Shown here in pieces: positions 1 to 8,399 of a DNA stretch of 64,000 bases. Each line of letters starts with the position of its first letter. Positions within the stretch are counted from its first letter, which is position 1. Below the pieces are notes generated by a model. The model worked only from the letters and a program-made list of their open reading frames with translations. It had not been told where the DNA came from and ran no database searches. The position numbers and the translations under genes were made by a program. The DNA comes from Paraburkholderia bannensis (GTDB taxonomy: Bacteria > Pseudomonadota > Gammaproteobacteria > Burkholderiales > Burkholderiaceae): NCBI RefSeq assembly GCF_014200455.1, contig NZ_JACHBW010000004.1, positions 1-64,000 of the forward strand, given 5' to 3'.

Positions 1-212
1 TCTGGCACATTACTGCCGATCAGTTCTGAGGACCTCTGCGTGCTATCCAGAGCCTACGTCCCCGAAGGGAGGGCGGTGTCCATTCCATCTCGGCCACAAC
101 CGGACGGTCGACATACGACCAGCAATCGCCGACAATCCGCTCGGTCCCTGAATTGTCGGGCAGGCTCAGGCCCACTAACCGGAATCGCTCGTTCCACGAC
201 TGAGGTTCACGT

Positions 213-590
213 ATGAGCGCAAATGCGCATGCTTATAACCGAATATACGCTCTCATCTTCGTGCTGCTGGTAACTGCGGTATTGAAATGGTCGCGGTGGC
301 GAAATGCCAAGGCTTCGGGGATATCCACATCACAGTTCGCTGACGAAGAGTCCACGCCCGGAAAGAGGCTGTTATTGCAGGCACAATGGTTTCGGTTCTT
401 TGGGTGGAGTTGCATCGTGCTCCCGATTGTGGGGGTTGCAATATCGCAGTTTCGCCATCGGGACACCCTCTTCATGCTTATCGGTGGGATGGTGTTCCTG
501 GGGATATTTATCGGTGGTCTCGGGTGGTTCATGCTATGGATGGCCGGGCAATGTGAGGAACGCGCACGTCGAATGGGAGCAACTCTGTAG
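213..590 (+). CDS. Hypothetical three-helix membrane protein
   Basis: I do not recognise a family. The 125-residue product has three hydrophobic stretches, roughly residues 11-25, 61-78 and 85-110, with a polar, charged section between the first and second and a basic C-terminal tail, so an inner-membrane location is likely. The ATG is preceded by GAGG at a normal distance. The sequence is visibly richer in A/T than the genes to its right. It stands alone and is convergent with the decayed SDR gene, whose broken 3' end runs up to it. The low G+C and a decayed neighbour suggest an acquired or rearranged segment (inference). Confidence 0.55.
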   Translation: MSANAHAYNRIYALIFVLLVTAVLKWSRWRNAKASGISTSQFADEESTPGKRLLLQAQWFRFFGWSCIVLPIVGVAISQFRHRDTLFMLIGGMVFLGIFIGGLGWFMLWMAGQCEERARRMGATL

Positions 591-601
591 TTGTTTCCGA
601 A

Positions 602-1018
602 TGGCCGTTGTCGAGCGAAGCGGGCGGTTGCAATGGGTCCGGAGGCGGCCAACAGCCTGGTCGACTGGCAGTCCCCCTTCCTCGCGCCCTCGATGCCCCG
701 GTTTGACGCCGCGTAATATCCCGCCCACTGGAATCCCGCGAGCCCCGCCACCGACGTGATATTGACGACGTGACCGCTGCCTTTCGCGCGCATGCCGGGC
801 AGCACCGCACGCGTCATCGCGAAGAGGCCGAAAGTGTTTGCATCGCATTGCGCGCGGATTTCGCGCTCGTCGCCCTCTTGGATCGAGCTTTGATAGCCGC
901 AGCCCGCGTTGTTGGCGAGCACGTCGATTGCGCCGAACGGCTTGAGCGCCTGCGCGACGGCGGCCTCGATCTGCCTGGCGTCGGTCACGAAGTGGAAGGC
1001 GCAAACGCGACTCAGGCC
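602..1018 (-). pseudogene. Short-chain dehydrogenase/reductase remnant
   Basis: The minus strand encodes the middle of a classical SDR: a VTDARQIEAAV-type segment, the LANNAG motif, the NTFGLFAMTRAVLPGM helix and the serine-containing VNITSVAGLAGF strand. The glycine-rich N-terminal nucleotide-binding motif is missing. The active-site motif reads YYAASN instead of YxxxK, so the catalytic lysine is lost. After it the homology dissolves into a frame that stays open but is unrelated. It is therefore a fragment truncated at both ends, with a damaged active site. The original substrate cannot be told. Confidence 0.7.
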
Positions 1019-1219
1019 GACACCTGAACGGAGGCCTCAGAAACGGCAAACCGCGAGTGCCGATGATAGCGGCGACGCGCGCAACGTGCAGACCACCGCA
1101 AGCACCAATCACGCGGCCCATGTACCATACGGCGCTCGCGTCTGTCGCCCCCTGGTTCGCACCCTGGTTCACGCCGTGACGCCCTGCTTTCAATCGTATC
1201 TGCCGGAGAATTAGACCCG

Positions 1220-2065
1220 ATGTCCACCGTCACCTCGCCCGAGACGTCCGCCGCCGCTCAACGTGCCCTGGAAACGCGCTACGGCACGCCCTGGAGCGCG
1301 CCGCTGCCCGCCTGGAACGAGACGCTCGATTCGCTGCTCGCACATCGCTCGGTGCGCAATTACGCCGACACGCCGCTGCCCCAAGGTACGCTCGAAACGC
1401 TGATTGCCGCCGCGCAATCGGCTTCTACTTCGTCGAATCTGCAAACGTGGAGCGTGGTGGCGATCGAAGACCCGCAACGCAAGGCGCGTCTGGCCGCGCT
1501 CGCCGGTAATCAGTCGCAGATTCGCGAAGCGCCGCTTTTCCTCGTCTGGCTCGCCGACCTCAACCGTCTCGAAGCCGCCGCGAGCCGCGCCGGCGCCAGC
1601 GCCGAAGGTCTGCAACACATGGAAACGCTGTTCGTGGGCGTGATCGACGCGGCGCTGGCGGCACAGAATGCCGTGGTGGCGATGGAATCGCTCGGCATGA
1701 GCGGGGTTTATATCGGCGCGATCCGCAATCAACCCGAGCAGGTGGCCGCCGAACTGGGCCTGCCGCCGCGCGTGCTGCCCGTTTTCGGCCTGTGCATCGG
1801 TTACGAGGATGCCTCGCGCCCCGCGCAGATCAAGCCGCGTCTGCCGCAGCAGGTCGTGCTCCATCGCGAGCAATACGACGCGCCTTCTCAGCAGGACGGC
1901 ATCGCGCGTTACGACGAAGTGATCGGCGAATTCCAGACCGCGCAAGGTCAAAGCGCGGCGGGCTGGACGTCGCGCTCGCTGGCGCGTTGGCGCAGCCGCG
2001 AATCGCTGCATGGCCGCGACCGTCTGCGCGAGGCGCTCAACGCGCTCGGCTTCGAGCTGCGCTAA
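1220..2065 (+). CDS. NfsA-like NADPH-dependent nitroreductase family oxidoreductase
   Basis: A 281-residue protein of the oxygen-insensitive NADPH nitroreductase/flavin reductase family (NfsA/FRP type), which binds FMN and reduces nitro compounds, quinones or flavins in the cytoplasm. The N-terminal HRSVRNY motif (about residues 42-48) and the following TSSNLQ segment are the usual phosphate- and FMN-binding elements. The central stretch and the C-terminal RSLARW are also family-typical. Length agrees with the family (about 240-280). It lies 68 bp upstream of the ketopantoate-reductase-like gene on the same strand and may be cotranscribed. The physiological substrate is unknown. Confidence 0.85.
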   Translation: MSTVTSPETSAAAQRALETRYGTPWSAPLPAWNETLDSLLAHRSVRNYADTPLPQGTLETLIAAAQSASTSSNLQTWSVVAIEDPQRKARLAALAGNQSQIREAPLFLVWLADLNRLEAAASRAGASAEGLQHMETLFVGVIDAALAAQNAVVAMESLGMSGVYIGAIRNQPEQVAAELGLPPRVLPVFGLCIGYEDASRPAQIKPRLPQQVVLHREQYDAPSQQDGIARYDEVIGEFQTAQGQSAAGWTSRSLARWRSRESLHGRDRLREALNALGFELR

Positions 2066-2133
2066 AGCACATGATCGGCGCATGATCAGTCCGATCCGTT
2101 GAATACGCAACGATATTGAAAGGAGCGATGCAG

Positions 2134-3045
2134 ATGAAAGTCGCCATCATGGGCGCTGGCGCGGTGGGCTGCTATTACGGCGGCATGCTCGCGCGCGCGG
2201 GACACGATGTCGTGCTGATCGGGCGCGCGCAGCATGTCGAAGCGATCGAACGCGACGGCCTGCGCCTTGAAACGCAGAGCTTCGACGAACGCATCGGCGC
2301 GCCGCACCTGCATGCGAGCGCCGATGCCAGCTCCGCAGCGGGTGCACAACTCGTGCTGTTCTGCGTGAAATCGACCGACACCTTGAGCGCAGGCGCATCT
2401 ATCGCGCCGTATCTGGCAGACGAAGCGCTCGTGCTCACGCTGCAGAACGGCGTCGATAACGCCGATCGACTGCGCACGGCAATCAAACAGGATGTCGCCG
2501 CCGCGGTGGTCTACGTGGCGAGCGAGATGGCCGGTCCCGGTCACGTGCGCCACAACGGTCGCGGCGAACTGGTGATCGAGCCGTCACGCCATGGTGAAAC
2601 CGTTGCGCACGCACTGATCGATGCGGGCGTGCCCACGACGATCAGCGACAACGTGCGCGGCGCGCTATGGTCCAAGCTGATCCTGAACTGTGCGTATAAC
2701 GCGCTTTCGGCAATCTCGCAGTTGCCTTATGGGCGGCTCGTGCAAGGCGTGGGCGTGCGCGATTCGATGCGCGACGTCGTAGCCGAATGCAAGGCCGTCG
2801 CGCAAGCCGACGGCGTGATGCTACCGCCCGATGTGGATGCGAACGTTAGCCGTATTGCCGAGACCATGCAGGAGCAGTACTCGTCGACGGCTCAGGATCT
2901 CGCGCGCGGCAAGCGCAGTGAGATCGATCATCTAAACGGTTTCGTCGTACAACGCGGCGCGGCGCTGGGCGTCGCCACGCCTGCCAATCGCCTGCTGCAT
3001 ACGATCGTGAAGCTGATCGAAGACAAGGCGCACGGTACGATCTGA
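2134..3045 (+). CDS. 2-dehydropantoate 2-reductase (ketopantoate reductase) family protein
   Basis: NADPH-dependent reductase of the ApbA/PanE family; the best known member makes pantoate from ketopantoate for coenzyme A. The Rossmann motif GAGAVG lies at residues 7-12, the substrate-side WSKLILNCAYN helix carries the conserved lysine, and the total of 303 residues is normal. I chose the ATG at 2134 because AAAGGAG ends 8 bases before it; the ATG at 2128 is too close to that site. Burkholderiaceae usually carry several paralogues, many of unknown specificity, so a role in pantothenate synthesis is not assured. Confidence 0.85.
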   Translation: MKVAIMGAGAVGCYYGGMLARAGHDVVLIGRAQHVEAIERDGLRLETQSFDERIGAPHLHASADASSAAGAQLVLFCVKSTDTLSAGASIAPYLADEALVLTLQNGVDNADRLRTAIKQDVAAAVVYVASEMAGPGHVRHNGRGELVIEPSRHGETVAHALIDAGVPTTISDNVRGALWSKLILNCAYNALSAISQLPYGRLVQGVGVRDSMRDVVAECKAVAQADGVMLPPDVDANVSRIAETMQEQYSSTAQDLARGKRSEIDHLNGFVVQRGAALGVATPANRLLHTIVKLIEDKAHGTI

Positions 3046-3081
3046 CCACGCTCGCGCGCCTTTTCCAGGCGCGCTCCAGCC

Positions 3082-3540
3082 TCAGGTCGTTTCGCGCTCG
3101 AATACCAGCAAGGTCGATGTCGCCGACGCGTAGAGCTTGCCCGCCGCGTCCTTGATCGTTGCTTCGGCGAAGGCGGCGCGGCGGCCGATGGTCAGCACGC
3201 GTCCCTCGGCGTACACCGTGCCGGTACTGGCCGTCATCGCGCGGTGATAGGCCACCTTCAATTCCAGCGTGGTGTAGCCCTGATTCGCCGCGAGGCGCGA
3301 ATGCGCCGCGCAACCGCAGGCGGAATCGAGCAGCGTCGCCGCATAGCCGCCGTGCACGGTGCCGATGGGGTTGTAGGCGTGCACGCCAGGCACGCCTTCG
3401 AACACCACGCGGCCCTCCTCCACCTGCGCGAGCTTGAAGCCCAGCGTTTCGCCAATCGGCGCGACGCGGCCGTTCGCGAGCATCTGCTGCAATTGTTCAA
3501 GGCCGGTCAGGCCGGCGGGAAGTTCGGCAACGAGGTTCAT
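3082..3540 (-). CDS. PaaI-family hotdog thioesterase
   Basis: A 152-residue single hotdog-fold protein of the PaaI/acyl-CoA thioesterase family, which hydrolyses (aryl)acyl-CoA thioesters in the cytoplasm. The signature NPIGTVHGGYAATLLDSACG (near residues 57-76) contains the HGG and the aspartate of the active-site helix. The later LELKVAYHRAM strand and the ATIKDAAGKLYASAT strands complete the fold. The gene is convergent with the ketopantoate-reductase-like gene, 36 bp apart, and is monocistronic. No nearby gene points to the substrate. Confidence 0.88.
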   Translation of the reverse strand: MNLVAELPAGLTGLEQLQQMLANGRVAPIGETLGFKLAQVEEGRVVFEGVPGVHAYNPIGTVHGGYAATLLDSACGCAAHSRLAANQGYTTLELKVAYHRAMTASTGTVYAEGRVLTIGRRAAFAEATIKDAAGKLYASATSTLLVFERETT

Positions 3541-4116
3541 GGGTCAAGGTCTCCGTCGGTTGAGCGTGCCGCGTCTGGTCTGCCCGGCGCAGCGCATGGC
3601 GACATCCTACCCTGTTGCGAACGATCGTGCTTAAATGCTTCTAGCGTATTTCCTCTGATGTTTTCATGCTGATATCAGTAGGTTTCCGTCCTGCATGTAA
3701 CGTTTCGGCTGGCCCGGCGCATGCGAGAAGACCCGATTCGCGTCGATGAAATCGTTCGGCAGATTCATCAGCTATCCGAAGTAAGACAATTCCTCGCGCG
3801 TGCCGCGCCAAAGAACAGCATGAGCTTGCCAGGTTCGCGTATCCATGACAAATAACGCCTCAATCAAAGCGCACGGACTCGAAATCGACGGGCTGTCGAT
3901 TGATGCCCAGCGCAGGCGGCGGTGCAGTAACGGAGTCTGCGGCGGCCATGGGCGTCTCCGGTATCGGGAACCTTGCGGGAATGGGACTCTCGTTGTCTTG
4001 AACGATAGTGCAGCACCCCACCCATGCAAGCACGTTAATGCATAGATATCAATTCATCGAGAAAGGCATGAAAAGTAATGCATGCGCCGCCGCGCCCAGC
4101 GTGCCTCGCGCGCTGT
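3541..4116. other. Gene-poor intergenic stretch
   Basis: Between the thioesterase start and the end of the BoxR-type regulator I see no convincing coding sequence. The short open frames here, such as 3845-4045 plus, have no recognisable domains or good ribosome sites. The first part (3541-3700) is AT-richer and presumably carries the thioesterase promoter. Confidence 0.5.
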
Positions 4117-5091
4117 TCAATCGGGGCGCACAGGCTCTGCGCCGAGTCGCGCCGCCAGCCGGTCGCGCAGTTGCAGATACGCATCGGCCAGGGTCCTTTC
4201 GCTGGTGTCGAAGCGCATGTCGGCGCGCGCGTAGAGTTCGCTGCGGCCCGCGAGGATGCGCTTGAGATCGTCCATCGCCTCGTGGTTGCCCGACATGGGC
4301 CGCAGGTCGCCCTGTGCGATCACGCGGCGCATGTGGTCCTCGGGCGCGGCCTGGAGCCAGACCGTGAAGCAGTGCGCGAGCAAGGTGTTGAAGGTGCCCG
4401 GCTCGGCCACGAGGCCACCCGGAGACGCGATGACGGCGCGCGGATGTTCCGCGATCACGGCGTCCAGCGCGCGCTGCTCGTAGCGGCGGTACGCGCTCGC
4501 GCCGTAGAGCGAGTGAATCTCCGCAGGCGGGCAGCCCGCCAGTTGCTCGATCACGCGCGTCAGCTCGACGAACGGCACCTTGCGCTCCTGGGCAAGCATG
4601 CGCCCAAGCGTCGATTTGCCCGCGCCGCGCAGGCCGATCAGCGCGATGCGTTCGTTGCGATGTTCGTCGGCGGGCGTTTGCGCGAACATCTCCGCCAGCG
4701 CCATGCGTGCGCGCTGCAGCGCGGCCGGATCGCGGCCCAGCAGCAGTTCGCGGATCAGCAGCCATTCCGCCGATGAAGTCGTGACGTCGCCAATCACCTC
4801 GGCGAGCGCGCAGTTCAGCGTGGTCGCGATCTGCCGCAGCACCAGCACCGAGGCATTGCCCACGCCCGATTCCAGATTGGCGAGATGGCGCTCGGAGAGC
4901 CCCGTCTCGGCGGCCAGCGCCTTGCGCGTCATGCCGCGGCGCGCGCGCAGCATCCGCACGCGCTCGCCCATCGCCGTCAGGAAAGGATCGCGCTCGATGC
5001 GCGCGCCACTTGCCGCGTCGGCCCCCTCGCGGGCCTGCGCGTTGTCCGTCACGTCTTTCGCCGGCGCTTCGGCGATATACGTTTGCTTCAT
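4117..5091 (-). CDS. boxR: BoxR/BzdR-type regulator: XRE helix-turn-helix fused to a shikimate-kinase-like domain
   Basis: A 324-residue regulator with the two-part build of BzdR/BoxR, the repressors of benzoyl-CoA degradation. An XRE helix-turn-helix lies at about residues 42-99 (KALAAETGLSERHLANLESG). A shikimate-kinase-like ATPase fold follows from about residue 148, with P-loop GLRGAGKST at 153-161. In known members the kinase-like domain senses benzoyl-CoA rather than making shikimate phosphate. The expected box catabolic genes are not in the window; only a decayed hydrolase remains beside it. SD-like AGAGG precedes the ATG. Family call firm; ligand inferred. Confidence 0.8.
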   Translation of the reverse strand: MKQTYIAEAPAKDVTDNAQAREGADAASGARIERDPFLTAMGERVRMLRARRGMTRKALAAETGLSERHLANLESGVGNASVLVLRQIATTLNCALAEVIGDVTTSSAEWLLIRELLLGRDPAALQRARMALAEMFAQTPADEHRNERIALIGLRGAGKSTLGRMLAQERKVPFVELTRVIEQLAGCPPAEIHSLYGASAYRRYEQRALDAVIAEHPRAVIASPGGLVAEPGTFNTLLAHCFTVWLQAAPEDHMRRVIAQGDLRPMSGNHEAMDDLKRILAGRSELYARADMRFDTSERTLADAYLQLRDRLAARLGAEPVRPD

Positions 5092-5126
5092 CTTCAGAGG
5101 CCTCTCAACCCGGTTTTATGTACTAT

Positions 5127-5143
5127 AGTGCTTGACTCGCACT
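5127..5143. promoter_or_regulatory. Inverted repeat upstream of boxR-type gene, candidate operator
   Basis: AGTGC and GCACT form a perfect 5-bp inverted repeat separated by 7 bp, 36 bp upstream of the regulator's start codon, next to a TATAGT -10-like hexamer on the minus strand. BzdR/BoxR operators are built from TGCA-type half-sites, so autoregulation is plausible but unproven. Confidence 0.35.
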
Positions 5144-5281
5144 TTGCTTGCCCCTGATTCTCCGCTATAAGTCGCCTGAACGACAAACCCCTTTGCCCGA
5201 CACAACCCGCCGTGCTCGCTTCGCACCCGGGCAAACCGGCATTTACCAGGCATTCCGTATCACTTCGAATCCCTCTGTACA

Positions 5282-5575
5282 GCAGCGCTGTGCCTCCCCG
5301 CGGCCCTGCGCTCGCGCATGTGGCTGATCGGCCATAGCGATGGCGCGTCGATAGCGCCGCTTTATGCGGCGCGCTTTATCGATGCAGATCTTTCCATCGA
5401 GAGCATCAAGCAAGCGAAAGCCGCTTACGAACGCGGCGATCTGCGCGCAAGACTTGCGCGCTATCACGCCGATGTGGACTCGAAGTTCTATGGCTGGAAC
5501 GACATCTGGCTCGATCCGGCCTTTCGCGCGTGGTCGATGGTTGGCGAACTCGCCACGATCCGCGCGCCGCCTGAG
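5282..5575 (+). pseudogene. Alpha/beta hydrolase remnant
   Basis: The plus frame contains the nucleophile elbow GHSDGASIA and, shortly after, a SIESIKQAKAAYERGDLRARLARYH helix and FYGWNDIWLDPAFRAW. All three are recognisable parts of one alpha/beta hydrolase family. The N-terminal third is absent. The strand expected between the elbow helix and DLSIES is deleted. The C-terminal strands with the catalytic acid and histidine are gone after about 5575. It is therefore a non-functional leftover. In beta-proteobacterial benzoyl-CoA (box) clusters a hydrolase of this type can accompany boxR, so this may be a relic of such a cluster (inference). Confidence 0.65.
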
Positions 5576-5895
5576 CCGCGCAGGCCCAACTGTGGCACCC
5601 GACTTCGCTCTTGCGCAGACCATTCGATGCACGCCGCATTGCTGTTTTGCCATTCGCGCGCGCGGTCTGCCGAAATGTGACATCGCCGCCCTGGCCACGC
5701 CACATCCGCACGTCACAATGATGTATTGTCTGCAACTGGCCGCGCGAGCCGCAGTTTGAGCGACGCCCGGCGGCGCATGCGGCGCGAGGCCGAGTCCGCC
5801 ACGGGAATCACCGGCCGCACGCAGCAGCAGGCTGTGCGCGATTGCTGGCTCGCGCTTGCGGCGATCCACGCGGCATCGAATTCCGGCATCGAACC

Positions 5896-7257
5896 ATGAG
5901 CGATTCCACCCTGATGAAGGCATCGAGATTCACGTTGCGCGCGCGGCGCGGCTGGGCATCGCTGAAACCGCGCGTGGCGCGGGCATTCATGCCCGCACTG
6001 CGCAATCTTCAGTACATCAAGCGGCGCATGCGGCCATTTGCGCTGGTCGCGACGATTGGCTTCCCGCTTTATTACTACATCTGGAAAGACCTCTTTCCTC
6101 AGCCCTACGAAAACCTCACTCTTCGCCTGATCGGCTCGGTACTGTTTCTGCCGATCCTGTTCCCTGAGCGCTGGCCCGAGGCCGCAAAAAAATTTCTGCC
6201 GTGGTGGTGGTATCTGGCCACGCTGTATTCATTACCGTTTTTTTTCACCTTCATGCTGTTCAAAAACAACGGCAATGAAGTCTGGGTGGAAAGCGCGCTA
6301 ATCGCTGCCTTCGTAATGGTGTTGCTGCTCGACTGGCTGATGCTGGTATTGCAGTTCATCGTGGGCATCGGTCTCGCATTGGCCGCCTACGCGCTGACTA
6401 CCGATCCAATGCAGCTCAACGGCAACTACCTGACGCATCTGGCGATCTTTTCGTTCGCCGTGGCGATCGGCGCGGTGGCCAACTACGATCAGGACCGCAT
6501 CCAGATCGAACAGGATCGGGCCATGCTCGCCACCGCGGGCAGCGTCGCGCATGAATTGCGCACGCCGCTTGTCGCGATTCGCGTGGGCGCGGCGGGGCTC
6601 ATGCGCTATCTGCCCGCGCTGCTCGATACTTATGTACTCGCGCAGCGGCATCGCCTGCCGGTTCCCAGAATACGCGTGGCGCATCTTCATTCGCTGCAGG
6701 GCGTCGTGGGGCGCATCGAACAGGAAGCGCTCCATTCGAATGCAATCATCGACATGCTGCTCGCGACCGCGCGCTTCAACGACACGAGCATGCAAAACGC
6801 AACGATATGCTCGATCGCGCATTGCGTGGAGACTGCGCTCGCCCGCTATCCGTTCCGCGAAGGGGATCGGGCGCTCGTGCATTGCAATCTGCGACCCGAT
6901 TTCGAATTTATCGGCTCGGAAATGCTCACCGTGCATGTGTTGTTTAACTTACTCAAAAATGCATTCCGGTATATGGGGAGTATCGAGGGCGCGCAGATTT
7001 CAATCAGGCTTGAGTCGGGTAAACGCTCTAATCAGCTGATTTTCAGCGATACAGGTGCGGGTATTTCTCCTGAAGCCTTGCCGCACGTCTTTACCCGCTT
7101 TTATACTTCTTCCACTATCACCGATGACGTCTCGCTTGGTGCGGGAATCGGACTGGCATTCTGTCGCGATGTCATGCAGGCGATGGGGGGAGCCATTGCC
7201 TGCTCCTCAGTGAAAGGCAAACACACCGAGTTCGTTTTGACATTCCCTGCGCCATGA
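5896..7257 (+). CDS. CqsS/LqsS/JqsS-type sensor histidine kinase for alpha-hydroxyketone autoinducer
   Basis: A 453-residue membrane kinase. The N-terminal half has about six hydrophobic helices (residues 46-200). It includes FPLYYYIWKDLFPQPYENL (56-74) and SVLF, which closely resemble the CAI-1-sensing domain of Vibrio CqsS as I remember it. The kinase core follows: H-box SVAHELRTPL with phospho-acceptor His219, N-box HVLFNLLKNAF, and G boxes DTGAGISPE and GAGIGLAF. Unlike CqsS it has no receiver domain of its own; the separate regulator gene overlaps its stop codon (ATGA). The synthase gene lies convergently downstream. Start at 5896 keeps the usual sensor length; its ribosome site is weak. 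Confidence 0.88.
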   Translation: MSDSTLMKASRFTLRARRGWASLKPRVARAFMPALRNLQYIKRRMRPFALVATIGFPLYYYIWKDLFPQPYENLTLRLIGSVLFLPILFPERWPEAAKKFLPWWWYLATLYSLPFFFTFMLFKNNGNEVWVESALIAAFVMVLLLDWLMLVLQFIVGIGLALAAYALTTDPMQLNGNYLTHLAIFSFAVAIGAVANYDQDRIQIEQDRAMLATAGSVAHELRTPLVAIRVGAAGLMRYLPALLDTYVLAQRHRLPVPRIRVAHLHSLQGVVGRIEQEALHSNAIIDMLLATARFNDTSMQNATICSIAHCVETALARYPFREGDRALVHCNLRPDFEFIGSEMLTVHVLFNLLKNAFRYMGSIEGAQISIRLESGKRSNQLIFSDTGAGISPEALPHVFTRFYTSSTITDDVSLGAGIGLAFCRDVMQAMGGAIACSSVKGKHTEFVLTFPAP

Positions 7258-8279
7258 CGAAAGCCATTCAGCCGTTTTCCTGGCCAACCACTGCGGCCTT
7301 TGTTGACGACAGTGCGGCATTCCTTTCCAATTTGAGCCTGCAACTGGATCCGGAACTGGCATTCAGGATGTTCAGTTCGCCCACCGGCGCACTCAGATTC
7401 CTCAATGCGCGCGCCGCGCAAGATCAGCCCGCCTCGCCTATCTTCAGCCCTTATCTCGACCGCACCGAAGAAAACGATGCGCATCAGGTCATCGCCATGC
7501 GCGTGGATGCGATTCGCAGTCTGGTGCAGCGCCCTGCACGTTTTGAATCGATTTCGGTTGTGGTGGTCGATTACGATATGCCCGAGCTTAATGGCGTCGA
7601 GTTCTGCCGGCGCCTCACCAATCCCGCTCTCAAGAAGATCATGCTCACGGGCAAGGCCGACGAACGCGTCGCGGTGAAGAGTTTCAATGAAGGGCTAATC
7701 GACCGCTTCATCCGCAAACATGAAGTGGATGCGGTGGAAACCTTGAATCAGGCGATTCAGGATATGCAGGCCGCGTATTTCGACAAAGCCGGCGGTGCGG
7801 TTCTCGATGCGCTGGCCGTGTCCGAATATGCGTTTCTCAAGGACTCTGCGCTCGCAGAACATGTACGGGGCATATTTGCATCGCTGAATATCGTCGAACA
7901 TTATCTTTCGTATCAGCCGCACGGCCTGCTGATGTTCGATGCCGAAGGCAATTCCTGGCTGCTCATCATCCATACCGATGAATCGCTGCGCGGCGTGCGC
8001 GAAATTGCCGTCGAACAAGGTTCGCCCGCGAAGTTTCTCGCGGAACTCGATAGCCGCAACAGCGTGCCCTACTTTTGGCTCACCGAAGGCTACTATCCGA
8101 CTCAGTGCCCCGACTGGCGCCCGTACATGCATCCTGCATCCGTGTTCGAAGGCGATTGCCGTTACGTGTGTGCGCTCGTCAAGCAACCGGCGGGTATATC
8201 GCTCAACAACGTCGTGCCATTCGACAACTATCTGCAACGCCTCGACCGCGATATTCAGGCGGCGTGGAATTCACACTGA
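7254..8279 (+). CDS. LqsR/JqsR-type response regulator
   Basis: A 341-residue regulator translationally coupled to the kinase (4-bp overlap). The receiver has an acidic pair D18-D19, the phospho-acceptor D106 in VVVDYDMPELNG, T132 (MLTGKA) and K155. The distance from the acidic pair to D106 is about twice that of a standard receiver, because of an extra segment at about residues 45-95. Legionella LqsR, as I recall, also has an aspartate near residue 108 and similar length. Residues 165-341 show no DNA-binding motif I recognise, so the output mechanism is open. Likely function: response regulator of the alpha-hydroxyketone circuit. Confidence 0.82.
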   Translation: MTKAIQPFSWPTTAAFVDDSAAFLSNLSLQLDPELAFRMFSSPTGALRFLNARAAQDQPASPIFSPYLDRTEENDAHQVIAMRVDAIRSLVQRPARFESISVVVVDYDMPELNGVEFCRRLTNPALKKIMLTGKADERVAVKSFNEGLIDRFIRKHEVDAVETLNQAIQDMQAAYFDKAGGAVLDALAVSEYAFLKDSALAEHVRGIFASLNIVEHYLSYQPHGLLMFDAEGNSWLLIIHTDESLRGVREIAVEQGSPAKFLAELDSRNSVPYFWLTEGYYPTQCPDWRPYMHPASVFEGDCRYVCALVKQPAGISLNNVVPFDNYLQRLDRDIQAAWNSH

Positions 8280-8399
8280 ATGCTGCGATCCACGCCGCCA
8301 CAAAGCAGCAAGCCAATCTTTACTTGAGTCATTTCAGATGGCTCTCTTTCATGCGGGTGCTTCGTCACTCGATGCGCCCGTATCGTCACAGCCGTTGAA

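Noticed and set aside
1..212. Possible leader or partial gene at the left edge
   Set aside because: No open frame with recognisable sequence enters from the edge; nothing to support a feature.
3772..4045. Short frames on both strands in the gap before the BoxR-type gene
   Set aside because: No family resemblance, no ribosome site and mixed composition; treated as non-coding.
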